In this document: in pieces, positions 49,801-60,999 of the stretch
Layout of the letters: every line of letters starts with the position of its first letter
Numbering within the stretch: position 1 is the stretch's first letter
Origin: Karalla daura
Taxonomy: Eukaryota > Chordata > Actinopteri > Chaetodontiformes > Leiognathidae
Assembly: GCA_029224185.1 (NCBI GenBank)
Contig: CM055205.1
Span: 6,913,309-6,977,308, forward strand
Length of the DNA stretch: 64,000 nt
Direction: 5' to 3'
Made by a program: the position numbers and the translations under genes
The notes under the pieces: model-generated
Told to the model about the DNA's origin: nothing
Seen by the model: only the letters and a program-made list of their open reading frames with translations
The model's database searches: none

Positions 49801-50319
49801 GAAACATGGACTTTGAAGCAATCGCCTCAGCTTCCCCGGTGTGGTGAGCTTGTCTGGTGCTGCGCCTCACCCCGGGGTCACCGTCTGCAGCGGGAACAGA
49901 TGATGATGATGTCAATTTGTTTCTCAAGACGCCTTTCCCAAACAGCAGGTCGATGCCAACGTGGAGGAGCTGTGAACCCTGGCACACCTTGTGGGCACGC
50001 CACGTGTCCTTTGCTTTACTTGTGCAGAGCAGTGCAGCTATGTGAGATTTGGTGGTGGAATTTATGCATTTTATATTAACAGTCCAGTACTGAATGCCTT
50101 TGTAGTACCAAGCAGATTATATTTGAGAGGATATGCAGTTTAACATTCTTCACCTGTTTCAAAATAATCTTTCTTGAGATTATTTAATTCATATATCCTA
50201 TCTGTACTGTAGCATTACTGGATCAATTGGCTGAATCTGAATCAAATAAATGAATAAATAATGTTGGAATTGTACCTATTTCATTTATTTTCTTACCTCC
50301 TTTATAACCAAATTGTGTC

Positions 50320-50485
50320 ATGTTCAGCATACATAGGGTGAAGGCAGGGAGTACATACACCCACATACACACACACATCATTCACTCTCAAACTCACACC
50401 TACAGGCAATTTAGAGTCTCTAATCAACCTAAATATGCATGTTTTTGGACTGTGGGAGGAAACCAGAGGACCTGAAGAAAACCCA

Positions 50486-50573
<88 letters not shown>

Positions 50574-50660
50574 GAAAATGCAATGAAAGAAAGGTCTTCA
50601 GTCTGACCTGAAAGTTAAACCCACGTTCTTCGTGCTGTGAGGTACGAGTGTTATCCACCA
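50320..50660 (-). repeat. tRNA-headed dispersed repeat, copy J, with internal microsatellite
   Basis: Minus-orientation copy: TAGGGTGAAGGCAGGGAGTA, ATTTAGAGTCTCTAATCAAC core, TTTTTGGACTGTGGGAGGAA, and the head side CCACGTTCTTCGTGCTGTGA. A roughly 87-bp CA array (50487-50573) interrupts the copy at the junction between the middle module and the head side. Confidence 0.8.
50487..50573. repeat. (CA)n microsatellite within repeat copy J
   Basis: CA array of about 87 bases with two AAAC interruptions, embedded in the dispersed repeat copy. Confidence 0.96.
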
Positions 50661-52101
50661 ATTTACTTAAATAAACCAAATATGTGGCTGAATTTTCTCC
50701 AAAGCATGAATTGATGTTGTATTTCATCTGAAATGCTACATTTATTGATTATATAAAAAAATATATATAAATGGAAATTCAAGCCTGATTCAAACACAAT
50801 GAAAGCGGACTGAGATCAAGGGTAAAATCACAAGTGGGAAAATAATCTACATTTCCACTGGCTACTAAGACAACCAAGGCCACTGTGTGACAGATTCTTA
50901 TTGTGCCTGCTGTCAATGACTACAGTGTTATGCCTACAAGCTGAACTCTGTATTAGCCTTGATCTGAACTGAAGTTGAAGCACCAACTTTCTGAAATCAC
51001 ACTCAATCTAAATCACCCCATAGAAATAACCTGCCACTGATTTGATTTACAGGTTTAATGCGCTACATATCTCAGGTTTGGACAACATATGCACCACATA
51101 CAATGGTAGACGATGTTCAAATTCCATCCGGTCCTTTCCCTTCTTTGCCGTCTGCTTTTTGGCCTGATCAACAACATTCTAATGTGGCTTTAAAACAGCT
51201 TTTAACCAATCCATGATCTGTCCTGCCCTGTCATGCCAGAGGCATCCAGATGAGATTAACAGCCTCAGTCAGATTTGCCAGAGTAAGACTGGGTTTGAAT
51301 GCCTGCTCTTTGTGTGTTTAATGCCAACCTGGATGGATGCACTAAAAATGAGACTGATTATTCTATCATGAAGTTATTCCTTTCTTCTGGCAAATCTCAC
51401 AACTAAAAATCTGACTAGATGTGACTGAGCTATGCCCTTTGAAGTGGGGAAGATGAACTCGCTGTAATGCAGCGAGCTTTAATACCCGCTTTCTCAGAAT
51501 TTAATGACTCTGCTCTCTGTCAGGGATTTTTAGTGTACACAGGTGTTTCTTTCAGTTTGATAAACCTTGTGTGTACACAAAAGGAAGTGCTGGCCATCTT
51601 TATGCTTTGGCCAACTGCAGAAAATACAATGCAAACGGGCAAATTTAGCATCAAAACTCCTGCAAGAGGTTTATTCAACAGGTGTAGTGCTGAATAGGAG
51701 GTGCTTTTGATACGAGTCACAACATGCAGGAAGCACATTTAGGCAAATTTCTTGTCAATCTTTGGGTCACTGTCAATCTAGACTCTTGTATGCCCCAGAG
51801 CCTTAACTGTGAACATAACTACAAAGACATAGTTATGTTGCAGTCAAAAGCAAAGTTGGCAGAGATCCAAAGAAATTATTTGAGCTCTCATTTGCCAGCT
51901 GTGATACCTCGTAAATCAAGCAAGTATATAAACCTTCCTTTTCCTTGATATCAAATATTTTCATCCTTACACCAAAGGGGTTCAGGGTGGCAGCCACAGA
52001 TCCCAGTTTATTACTTCTGAGAACCCCAATCCATGGGAAAATACCGACACAGGTCAATTATTTTCCCTACAATTCCCCTCACATGATATAAAATGTGTGC
52101 T

Positions 52102-52124
52102 TGTGTGTGTGTGTGTGTGTGTGC

Positions 52125-52163
<39 letters not shown>

Positions 52164-52164
52164 T
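52102..52164. repeat. (TG)n microsatellite
   Basis: TG array of about 63 bases with GC and TA interruptions. Confidence 0.96.
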
Positions 52165-53204
52165 CCTTCCTCCTGAGTTTCCACACCACCTGTGGCTATG
52201 TATACCAGCTGACATGACGCACACATAGCTTGACCTGCTGGACTGTGAACACATTCAACACATTGCATTTCTCACTTAAGACTTTCACACACGCTGTGCT
52301 TGGAAACAAGTGCACACACTCAAATGCATGCACAGGCACATTGGGAACACGCAATTAATATATCACGCTATACAAGATACAGTCGTCACACTGACATGTG
52401 CTCTCAATCATCAAGTGGCATGTTTTTAACAACACTGCCGCCACCTCAAAAGTACAAACACACACATACACGTGTACACAAATAAACGCACACATGTCCA
52501 TGCATACACAAACTCCCAGGAACCCATGGAGGCTTTGTTGTGCCTACGCCTGGATCAAGCTCTCCCAGTTTGACTCTGTCCCTGCTTGCACTTCCTAGCT
52601 ATAGAGTCACAGCCCCGCAGGCCACATCCAAGTGATTATTTCAGCTCTTTGAACATCTATTCCAAGTAAGACAGGGTTAGTCTGACTGGACATTCACCAA
52701 GCCATTGCTGGTCTTTGCACCAGTAGCTAGGATAGCCAACAGAAATGGAACAGGTAAGGTGATCCATGGGAAAGTACCTTGCTGGATCAAGGTTAGGTCT
52801 CTCAGGATACAGTGTACAGTCTTTTTTATCTTGTTGCAATAAAGCACAAGGGGTTTGGTTTCTAATCAGTTGGGGCAAGTCCCCACTGGGTCAGATGAGC
52901 TTTAGGAAGAACAGTGTATGCACTGTTTGTATATCCACCCAAGGAATCGGATGCTTGTCCCTGGCCAAGATGTGCAAACACACCCTTGAATGGGGAGACG
53001 TGTGAGAAAATGGGGTGGCAATTATTTCAGTGAACTGCCTAAGTTATGTAAGTTTCTCAGTAATATCTGTTTAGAGCTGCATGATATAAGTTTGCTTGAG
53101 AAAAGATTAAGTTCACATTAGCTCCGTTCAGGCAGAAGCTACTGAATAACCATAGGGAAATTATCTATTTTATCCATTTATTATTTCAATCACTTTGCAC
53201 CCTA

Positions 53205-53395
53205 ACAATCTTATGAGGAGCCTATTCCAGCACACATACTGTAGAGTGAAGGCAAGGACCATGCCCCAGACAGGTCATCAGCCCATTACAGGGCACACAC
53301 ACACACCTGGGGTCAATCTAGAGTCCACAGTCAACCTGAATATGCATGTGTTTTTTTTCACTCTGGGAGGAACCCAGAGTACCTACAGGCTCTTT
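53205..53395 (-). repeat. tRNA-headed dispersed repeat, copy K
   Basis: Minus-orientation copy: GAGGAGCCTATTCCAGCACA, AGAGTGAAGGCAAGGACC, AGACAGGTCATCAGCCCATT, ATCTAGAGTCCACAGTCAAC core and CTCTGGGAGGAACCCAGAG. Confidence 0.75.
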
Positions 53396-54185
53396 TGAAG
53401 ATTCAGATGAGAAGTATTACACTACTAGAAAGATGCACTGTTTTACTTTCCTAAAAAATAGTACCTTGAGAATGCAGTCACTCATTTAGTGTTGTGTGCA
53501 TGCTGAGATGTATTCTGTAACATAACAATACAGTCTGGCTGACAGGCACCTTCAGGGAGAAGGCTGATGTGGTTATACTGCTAGACTGGTGGTTGATGTT
53601 AATATTAAAAGATGAGCTAATTAAAGACACAGGAGCAATGCACTGCTGTCACTCTCTGGTTGCATAACTCCTTTCTTTTTCTTTATTTTCACATTCTCGT
53701 TTTCCACGTTCCTCCTGTCCTCCTGTGTGAAATTAGCCTTGCAGACAGACAGTATTGCTATTGATAGAATGCATTTCACCACACACCCGACATTTTGCCA
53801 CAGACCAGTGACTCTCCATTGCTCCAGAGTTATTACAACAAATTTTACTGAAATGAGATCAAAGGTGAGAAGACCTCTGTTGCCTCATAGAGACATTTAT
53901 TTGCAATCTGTGCCTGGGCAGCATTTTGAGACACTAACACATGTAATCCAGACATTAGTTCACAGTGCGAAAAAAAAAACTCTTTGGATTATTTGTTTTC
54001 CCGACACAAATTCAGCCAAAATGCCTTATCTAATCTGCTCTCTGTTGACACACATTGATTTGTCCGTACCATCACAGTTCAACACCTCGTGTGCATATGG
54101 TATAAACTTGTCTGTACAGTTGGCAAGGTCATGGTTCAATGAGAAGTTTAATAATGCAGTGGGGAAGGTTCTTCCTAGCCGCGTG

Positions 54186-54188
<3 letters not shown>

Positions 54189-54218
<30 letters not shown>
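54189..54218. repeat. (TG)n microsatellite
   Basis: About 15 TG units. It lies inside a 193-codon open frame that I do not regard as a gene. Confidence 0.95.
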
Positions 54219-54221
<3 letters not shown>

Positions 54222-54786
54222 CACATAGGTGTATCGTTCAGAGATAAACCTTCATTGTCACTGCGTGTTTGCGCAAGGAGTGGGAGGAGTGTGGCCGCTA
54301 ACATCTGAGCTGTGTTCAAGAGTGTCTGTGGGTGGAAAGACTGTAAATCTACGGCACTGAGTAAACATGGCAAACATCTATAACTTGCCCGCAGTCTGGA
54401 GATTCCTTCCAGACACACAGATGAGCATTCAAACTCTCCATCGGTGGTGGTGCGTGTATATACTGCATATGTACACTCTAGGTTTCAGGGTATGTGTGCT
54501 CAGCTAAAATAGGAACATATACGTACGTGCACATCATAGCAGAATATGCTTCATACAGAAAGGCCTCAGTCAGAGGATCTAACTCAGTGCATACAAGCAG
54601 CCGCAGCAATAAAGTTGCTGCTCGCGCGACCACACATGAGGGATGTGGTGTTGGTTGCAATTAAACAGCCATGCTATGCATGTCTATATTAAATATGTTA
54701 AAACGGATGCTATAAACAGTCATCACTGATGGTCGGCACAGAGGCCGTAGGTCACTTTGATTTGACAGCAGATGACCAGACCAGAG

Positions 54787-54788
<2 letters not shown>

Positions 54789-54860
<72 letters not shown>
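54789..54860. repeat. (AC)n microsatellite
   Basis: About 36 perfect AC units. Confidence 0.98.
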
Positions 54861-54862
<2 letters not shown>

Positions 54863-55397
54863 CTCCTGTATTTCCATATCTATTGGGGACACCGAATTCT
54901 TACATTTAACTGAGAGACACAGTTCTTGTGTAAAAAATAACAAGTTTCATTAAGGGCCCAATACTGTGACTGGGCAAACCAATTTATGTCCCCACAACAA
55001 AAGTAGTGAATGTCCACATACACTCTAATTACCGAAGTTGCATCTACAGTCAGGAAGTATAGGTTGTAAATATAGTTTCAACTTGTACTCATACATACCT
55101 GTATACTGAGTCTTAGCTTATCTTATCTTTCTGGACGTGGAACTTTTTGTGCCATCCATGACACAGTTTTGCAATATTATAACATATGTGGGAATATTCC
55201 TACAGGTTCTATGAGTTTTATTTTATGATATGCTATCTTATCTGAAATGCCTACTTTTGGTTATTGGTTAAAGGATGAAGACAGATGCACTAGTACATGC
55301 CCTTACAAAGACTGGAGGTGGTATTATTTCTCATTGAAAATAAAAGGTACACAAAGTATTACCCCTTTTTTGAAAACCATGTCTTTTTTTTCATCTT

Positions 55398-55520
55398 AAC
55401 ATCCATCCATAATTTTGCCTGCTATGTAGCCACTGCTGTCATGGGGGTCTGCTGGTGCCTATCTCAGTACACATAGGGCAAAGGCAAGGTGTACACCGTG
55501 AATATGTCTCCAGTCCTAAA
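55398..55520 (-). repeat. tRNA-headed dispersed repeat, copy L (3' part)
   Basis: Minus-orientation tail fragment: ACATCCATCCATAATTTTGC, GGGGTCTGCTGGTGCCTATC, TCAGTACACATAGGGCAAAG, GCAAGGTGTACACC and TCCAGTCC. Confidence 0.72.
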
Positions 55521-55934
55521 CTAAATTATAAATCTTTATATCTGTAAATCGCGTGGGGTTAAAACTAGCTGAAATGTAAATACACTACATACACAATGAA
55601 TTACAAGGGTAGAGACACATAACAGCTGAGTATGATTAGAGGACCAAACCCTAAACAGGCTATTGCCAACTGTTGAAGTAACAAGGTCATTAATCTGAGA
55701 TCCCTTAGCACACGTTACACCCTTAAGGTCAGCCATGAAGTTGGGATTCTGCAGAAGCTCTTAGGGATAAATTCAGTATAGGCACATCTCCTTTTGCTGA
55801 TGCAAATGTCCTCCCAGTCAGATTTAATTCTACTCAGCCTCTTTTTTAAAACAAAACAAAGCAAAAAACAACTTAAGGCATCATTATTAATTCCAGGCAC
55901 CTTACACTGAAGATCCTGGAGCGTTTGTGTAAAG

Positions 55935-56115
55935 ATATAGTTGCAGACATCACGGCTATTTTACACTCATCACACTGGCTTCCAACTCACTGTAACACTG
56001 GTAAGTTTTGGAACAGGGCCTGCTGGTTGTACCCTGCTCTAGATTGTAAACAAAGGGCGACCTTGCCTTTGCCTGTGTGACTCCAGCCCTTAGAAACGTT
56101 CTTTTCTTCCACTGA
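55935..56115 (+). mobile_element. Decayed LINE ORF2 C-terminal fragment
   Basis: In one plus-strand frame 55948-56004 reads DITAILHSSHWLPTHCNTG, close to the HITPILxSLHWLPV motif near the C terminus of ORF2 in L2/CR1-like fish LINEs. After a deletion, the next frame reads GTGPAGCTLL-stop-IVNKGRPCLCLC, again typical of that region. In-frame stops and the internal deletion show it is dead. The clade assignment is from memory of the family. Confidence 0.65.
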
Positions 56116-56135
56116 ACATAGTCTTCAGCTTCAGC

Positions 56136-56208
<73 letters not shown>

Positions 56209-56209
56209 T
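56136..56209. repeat. (TAGA)n microsatellite
   Basis: About 18 perfect TAGA units, directly downstream of the LINE fragment and about 580 bases upstream of the mfsd2a ATG. Confidence 0.98.
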
Positions 56210-56439
56210 CTATTTGCACTTTAAGATGATCAGACTTCCTGATGTCCCATATAGTTTTATTCTCTGAAACATCCGTGTTATTATCGTCCGTGTTTTATTG
56301 CTTTATGTTTTCATTGTTTTCTACTGCTGTTTCATTGTTTCGTCTGACGGATTGAATGTTCAGAGGCAGCTGTTTCTGTAAAAGATGCATCATTGTTATA
56401 ACATGCCACACATCCGCCGTCTTGTTGATAGTAGCGTCA

Positions 56440-56791
56440 TCGACGTGATGAAACCCCAGATATTCGGCTCAGATCTTCCGAGGAGACGTCACTGCACATT
56501 CCTCGTGCGAGGCCGGTCTGGAGATGTACGCCGGGACCCGCCCTCAGAGGGGGCGTGGTGAACATCGGGTGAATGGGCACGTTGGATGGGGAGGAGCGCT
56601 GAAAAAACTACTATCCATCCAGCCGTTTCTGCCACAGCAGTTTTCTAACAGACCACGACGACAAGCTTGGACGTGTTTCTTCAAAGGCTATCGGAAGATC
56701 ATTTCTCTCCTCATAGCTAGTACTTGATCGTTTTAATTTCTTCATTGTGTGTGTGTGCCAAGTTCAAACCAAGAAACCAGCTTACTCTGCT
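56440..56791 (+). promoter_or_regulatory. mfsd2a: mfsd2a promoter and 5' UTR region (inferred)
   Basis: CpG-containing stretch upstream of the mfsd2a ATG. It includes a GACGTCAC element (56485-56492), a CRE/ATF-type half site, and GGGCGTGG (56549-56556, GC/KLF-type). No TATA box is obvious, and the transcription start is not determined. Confidence 0.4.
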
Positions 56792-56881
56792 ATGGCCAAA
56801 GGCGAGGGAGGTGAACAATACTCCAACGCCAGTTTATTAAATAAACCGGTCAGCTCCGATGGTATCCAACTCGCAAGGAAG
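56792..56881 (+). CDS. mfsd2a: mfsd2a coding exon 1
   Basis: 30 codons, beginning MAKGEGGEQYSNASLLNK and ending LARK before a GTGAGT donor (phase 0). This is the cytosolic N terminus; outside MAKGEG it is poorly conserved with mammals. Confidence 0.92.
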
Positions 56882-59800
56882 GTGAGTCCATAATTTCATT
56901 CAACATTATGGTTTCCTGTTGAAATCGAGTCTAAGTGATGGTCAAACTAGCTCCCTTCAGTGGAGATACCTTGTGAATATTTGAATGAATGGAGCTCACA
57001 CCGGCAGATTGACATTTCCAATGGGTGAGTCATGCTTAGGTTAGTTAGGTTAGGAGTGCTCCTGCTGGTATCTATATCACTGAAATATGCGGCTTTACCT
57101 GTTAACTAAATGAATAAAACAGCAGGTGAAAGTGAGCCGAATGCAAGCATTTCGATCATTAAATCAAGACCACTACACCCCCTACCCCCCACCTCCCTCC
57201 TCCTCCTCTTCCCTCCATCTGCTCCTTTCATTACACATCTTCAAGCGCCTTTAAAATACAAAAACACAGCAAAGGCTTTGAAGTCAGATAAGTCAGATAT
57301 GGTCGGTTTAAGTCATAATTTCTGTGACTATAATTTGCTATGTAGGCTGTAATGATAGAGCCGGTCTGCCCAGCCCCTCAGAGCTAAATTTACACCGAGG
57401 GGAATGCGAACCTGAGCGACACGTCTCTGCTGTACTATCCTTATGTAATTTGTTGAACTTAATGAACAAAATTATCATTTTTTCGATAGAATAACGGCAA
57501 ACATTTGAACCTCGAAGCCATTTTCGGGGTGTAAACGTCGGTTTACACCCAGGAGGATTCACCCGCTTTATAGGTGTATTGAAATGATGCGTTTAGGGAC
57601 TGTCTGAGGGGGCGACACAGACCTGAGACCCGGTGGATAAATGGCAAATGTTACACACCAAAAAAATACAGTTTCGTTACAACTCGTATTTTCTTGTAGG
57701 GAATTGTGCGAAACAGTGCTATATATAATAATTGTTGCAGCGAAAAAATCACGAAGAGAAACTGATGTGTACGATATCTGCATAATATCGCAAATTTGCA
57801 AACACTGAATGCTATTATGAAGGCATTTTCCTCCTGTGTGTAGCAGGGATGATCAATATCGTATATTAGTATTTCTGGAGCTCGCTTGGAGGAGTGATTC
57901 TCACGTTTCCTACACCTGTGAATGCAACACGAAGCAGCCGTCTAGGCGACGTGTCAGATGCAGGAGGAGGCAGCCCGGGGAGCCCGACCACAGTCGGGGC
58001 TTTTTGACGTTTCTGCCTCTGTGCGTCTGAAGAGACACGCGTCTCTGTTAGTATCTAGAGGCAGCACCTTGCCGGGATATACATTTGATGTAAACAAAGT
58101 TTACAGTCGGGGCCTATCGTTACTGGTAGCGCTGATAACAGGAGCGGTGGCCCTTTGGAGATAGCGGTGGTTGTAGTAATAGGTGCGCGCAGCGTGCTCC
58201 ACACACCCAGCTGTAGACCTCGAGTCTGCAGCAGACATGTGGATGTCAGGCTGGAACTGATGGAATTAGGATGCACAATGCAGAGAGGAGACCTATAAGT
58301 GGATTGAAGAGAGTGACACTAATACACAGTCACTATAGCATTGGTTAGAGATTCACTGACTCACTGCGCTGACATCTAAAAACTAGGAGGGGCACAATCT
58401 TCTGCACAAAGGTAGAAATGGTTGTATGGGAGGTTTGCAAAAAGCAGGTCTTTGTGACGCTCCGCTCACTCCTGTTTAGTGACTTTTCTTTGAGTGGTAG
58501 TGTGCAGCTCTCATAGTGACTACCACGCAGGCACAGTGTTAATCACCAGGTTGTTCCAGAGGTCGTAATAGCAGCCACTGTGCTCAACCACCATGGTCTC
58601 AGCGATCGCCTCAATGTCTTGATGCTGCTGGTTTCTCATTTCAACCGGAGTGCTTTGTCATCTAAACAAAGGCAAGACTGGGCGTTTCGACAAGACAGAG
58701 GCTCACTGGTTCCCCCACGCACAAGTCACAGTGATGTTTTGTGTTGCGGTGTGGTGTGGTGTGACCTAAAGATGAGGCCGTGTTCTTTTTCCGCCCATGT
58801 TAATCGCTGGCATTTACTTGAGGTGAGCTGAAAGGTGCCCGCTGTTTAAGGTCATTTTCGTAAGACGATGATGCCGTCGGTCACCTTTCCCTCACTCGGC
58901 ACCGGTGATGAAAACTTCTGTGACCAGCTGAGAAGAGGAAGCAGACCGGGCAGCTACCTTTCCATTGGTTGGGGAGGAGGGTGTGTTTTTGCCCCTCTGT
59001 GGGCAGGAGTCGTCAGACCACTGGTTGAACTGCCAGGCGTCTGTTTTGATAGGACGCCAGCTCAGCCTGGGGACAGGGTGCTGTCATTCTGGCGTTTAGT
59101 GCGAGCGTGACACCGTGGTGTTGTCATGCTCTGGCACTAATCTGCAGAGCTGCGCGCCGTTCTTAGAAGAACCGTTTAGGGCCCGTCTGCTGAGGAAATG
59201 ATCACATCTACAGTGGACAAAATGGAGAAGAACGAGCACTTGTTAGAAAACCAAGACTTTCTTGTCTCCCAGACGCTGTCCCTGACTTCCCTGACTGTCC
59301 CTGCTCGCTACAGGATGGTTAGCTTCTTGCCGGCTGAACTCTTTGCTCTCAAGACTCTGGCGATTAAGAATTTAGGCCACATTGCTCAGGAGGCACTGAA
59401 AAACGTGTTAATCGGACTAGTGAGGCTGGAAATTAGCAGAACAGCAGGTTGAGGATTTAATTGTTCAGACATATAGTGAAAAAGCAACCTGCGGTGTTTC
59501 TAAGCCAGGGTTGTAACTTTATGCTGCTGCACCATAAGTCAGCTTGCTACGATTTAAGCTGCTGCAGCTGTGTGCGCTTTGACCTAGAGAAACCTGAAAT
59601 GCTGAATGCAATATGAAAATCAAGACTTAACTCGTCTCGACTTGTAAAGGTTCCTAATCCTGATTCCTATTTATGGATTTAGGTGATTATTTAACCCCTT
59701 TTTTTCTTGTTTTTGTCCTTTCAGCATGAGCACAGTGGCAGGCTGTCCATCTGCAACAAGATCTGCTACGCCATCGGTGGAGCGCCCTACCAGATCACAG

Positions 59801-60999
59801 GATGTGCCCTGGGATTTTTCCTGCAGATCTATCTGCTCGACGTAGCTCAGGTGAGTTGGTTGAGAAGGCTTCACACCTGCCCAGTCATTTAACGTCACTT
59901 TCATAACCCGTAAAGCTAAATATATCCACCTTGCTGCCCTTAAAGGATACCCCCCCATATACACACACACACACACACACACACAAGGAATGGGAACATG
60001 CTGAACACCCTATGCGCTATGTCCTGCAGAAGTATGTGCGGTGGCATTTACAGACTTGAGGACAAGGAGGTGTACATTATACTTTCTGTGCCCTCAAACC
60101 ACCTCTCCTTCAAGGGCACACATGGGACATTGTGGCCACCAAAGCTCACCGAACAAAGGGGCTGATTATTCTAGGAAAAATGAAGAGGTGGAAAGAGTTT
60201 CTCTGCCGTTTCCATTACCGGCTCTGACAGGGCAGCGCTGTTTTAGATGGCTCTCACAGGCCTGCTCTGAAAGATGTTAGGGAGTGGGGGTACGACGGTA
60301 GCACAGCGTGGAGGGGCTCGCTTTAATGGGCTCTGACACTAATCTGACGGTCAAGGCCAAAATGGCGTGTAAGTCAACCGCTTCCCAGGGTTTCGGCTTT
60401 GTCCGGCCACCGACATCGCTGATTAAGAGTCTACTGGCCGACACAGCGTGGTGCCGATTGTACAGTCAGGAGAGGGGCATTCTTCGGCCTGGGCCCCGCA
60501 CAGGCTTATCTCCTCTACGCAGCGCAGGACTAACGGCTGCCTGAGCTGCCAAGTGGCGCAGTCGCCATTTGACTTGATTTTTGGCTTGCGTCTTATTACA
60601 AACCTGGAGCTACTGAAATGTCATGTTTAACGTCATGTCTCAGAGCCACTCTGCTCCACTGCCGCTCCCTCATCAAGCGATCTCACGCTTCAAACGGGCG
60701 ATATGCAGTCTGTTAGCCCAATCTTGACTTTTACACGCTCTAATTCGAATCGTGCACTGATATGCTTAGGAACAGCCCGGAGTCATCGTCTGCGCTCAAA
60801 CTCTCCTGCAGCTCTGACGCTAATGTACTTTCACTACTGCAGTTGTACTAATTGCTGTGCTCCGCTTCGGGCAGCTGGACCCTTTCTACGCCTCCATCAT
60901 CCTGTTTGTGGGCCGGGCATGGGACGCCGTGACGGACCCCACTGTGGGTTTCCTGGTCTCCAGAAGCCCATGGACACGTTTTGGACGCATGCTGCCCTG
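56792..60999 (+). CDS. mfsd2a: mfsd2a: sodium-dependent lysophosphatidylcholine symporter (partial, exons 1-3)
   Basis: Major facilitator family member that imports LPC carrying DHA and other long fatty acids with Na+ across the plasma membrane, notably at the blood-brain barrier. Exons 56792-56881, 59725-59850 and 60875-60999 join in frame to give 113 residues plus two bases of a Trp codon; the full protein should be about 530 aa, so most exons lie beyond the right edge. Seen: MAKGEG start as in mammals, a polar cytosolic N terminus (1-37), first membrane segment with CNKICYAIGGAPYQITGCAL (about 40-60), then ASIILFVGRAWDAVTDPTVG (78-97). Asp89 and Asp93 of WDAVTDP correspond to the acidic pair that coordinates Na+. 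The ATG has G at -3 and G at +4. Teleosts have two mfsd2a copies; which this is cannot be decided. Confidence 0.95.
56882..59724 (+). other. mfsd2a: mfsd2a intron 1
   Basis: 2843-nt intron, GTGAGT...TTTCAG. Mostly unique sequence with a pyrimidine-rich patch near 57178-57230. Apart from that I see no repeats, and no extra coding exon. Confidence 0.8.
59725..59850 (+). CDS. mfsd2a: mfsd2a coding exon 2
   Basis: 42 codons after a TTTGTCCTTTCAG acceptor, from HEHSGRLSICNK to YLLDVAQ before GTGAGT (phase 0). It carries transmembrane segment 1 with the strongly conserved GGAPYQITGCALGFFLQIYL. Confidence 0.95.
59851..60874 (+). other. mfsd2a: mfsd2a intron 2
   Basis: 1024-nt intron, GTGAGT...GGGCAG. 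It holds a short CA array at 59959-59985 and otherwise unique sequence. Confidence 0.85.
60875..60999 (+). CDS. mfsd2a: mfsd2a coding exon 3
   Basis: 41 codons plus TG of a split Trp, from LDPFYASIILFVGRAWDAV to SRSPWTRFGRMLP. Acceptor CTTCGGGCAG is pyrimidine-poor; donor CTG/GTAAGT. It contains transmembrane segment 2 and the Na+-site aspartates. Confidence 0.95.

Larger units (their letters stand above)
28500..56439. other. Gene-free interval between mycl and mfsd2a
   Basis: About 28 kb between the 5' ends of two divergently transcribed genes. I examined the open frames on both strands; none resembles a known protein or combines with others through plausible splice sites. It holds about nine copies of the tRNA-headed repeat, LINE remnants, and many CA/TG, CT/GA and AGAT microsatellites. 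Complex GC-richer islands (for example 46830-47110) are candidates for regulatory elements. Confidence 0.65.

Noticed and set aside
53727..54308. 193-codon plus-strand open frame
   Set aside because: Not recognised, runs through a TG microsatellite (repeated Val-Cys), lacks similarity to any family I know and has no supporting context. Treated as chance.
56524..56727. 67-codon open frame upstream of the mfsd2a start
   Set aside because: Could be an upstream ORF if it lies in the 5' UTR, but the transcription start is unknown and the peptide shows no constraint that I can see.
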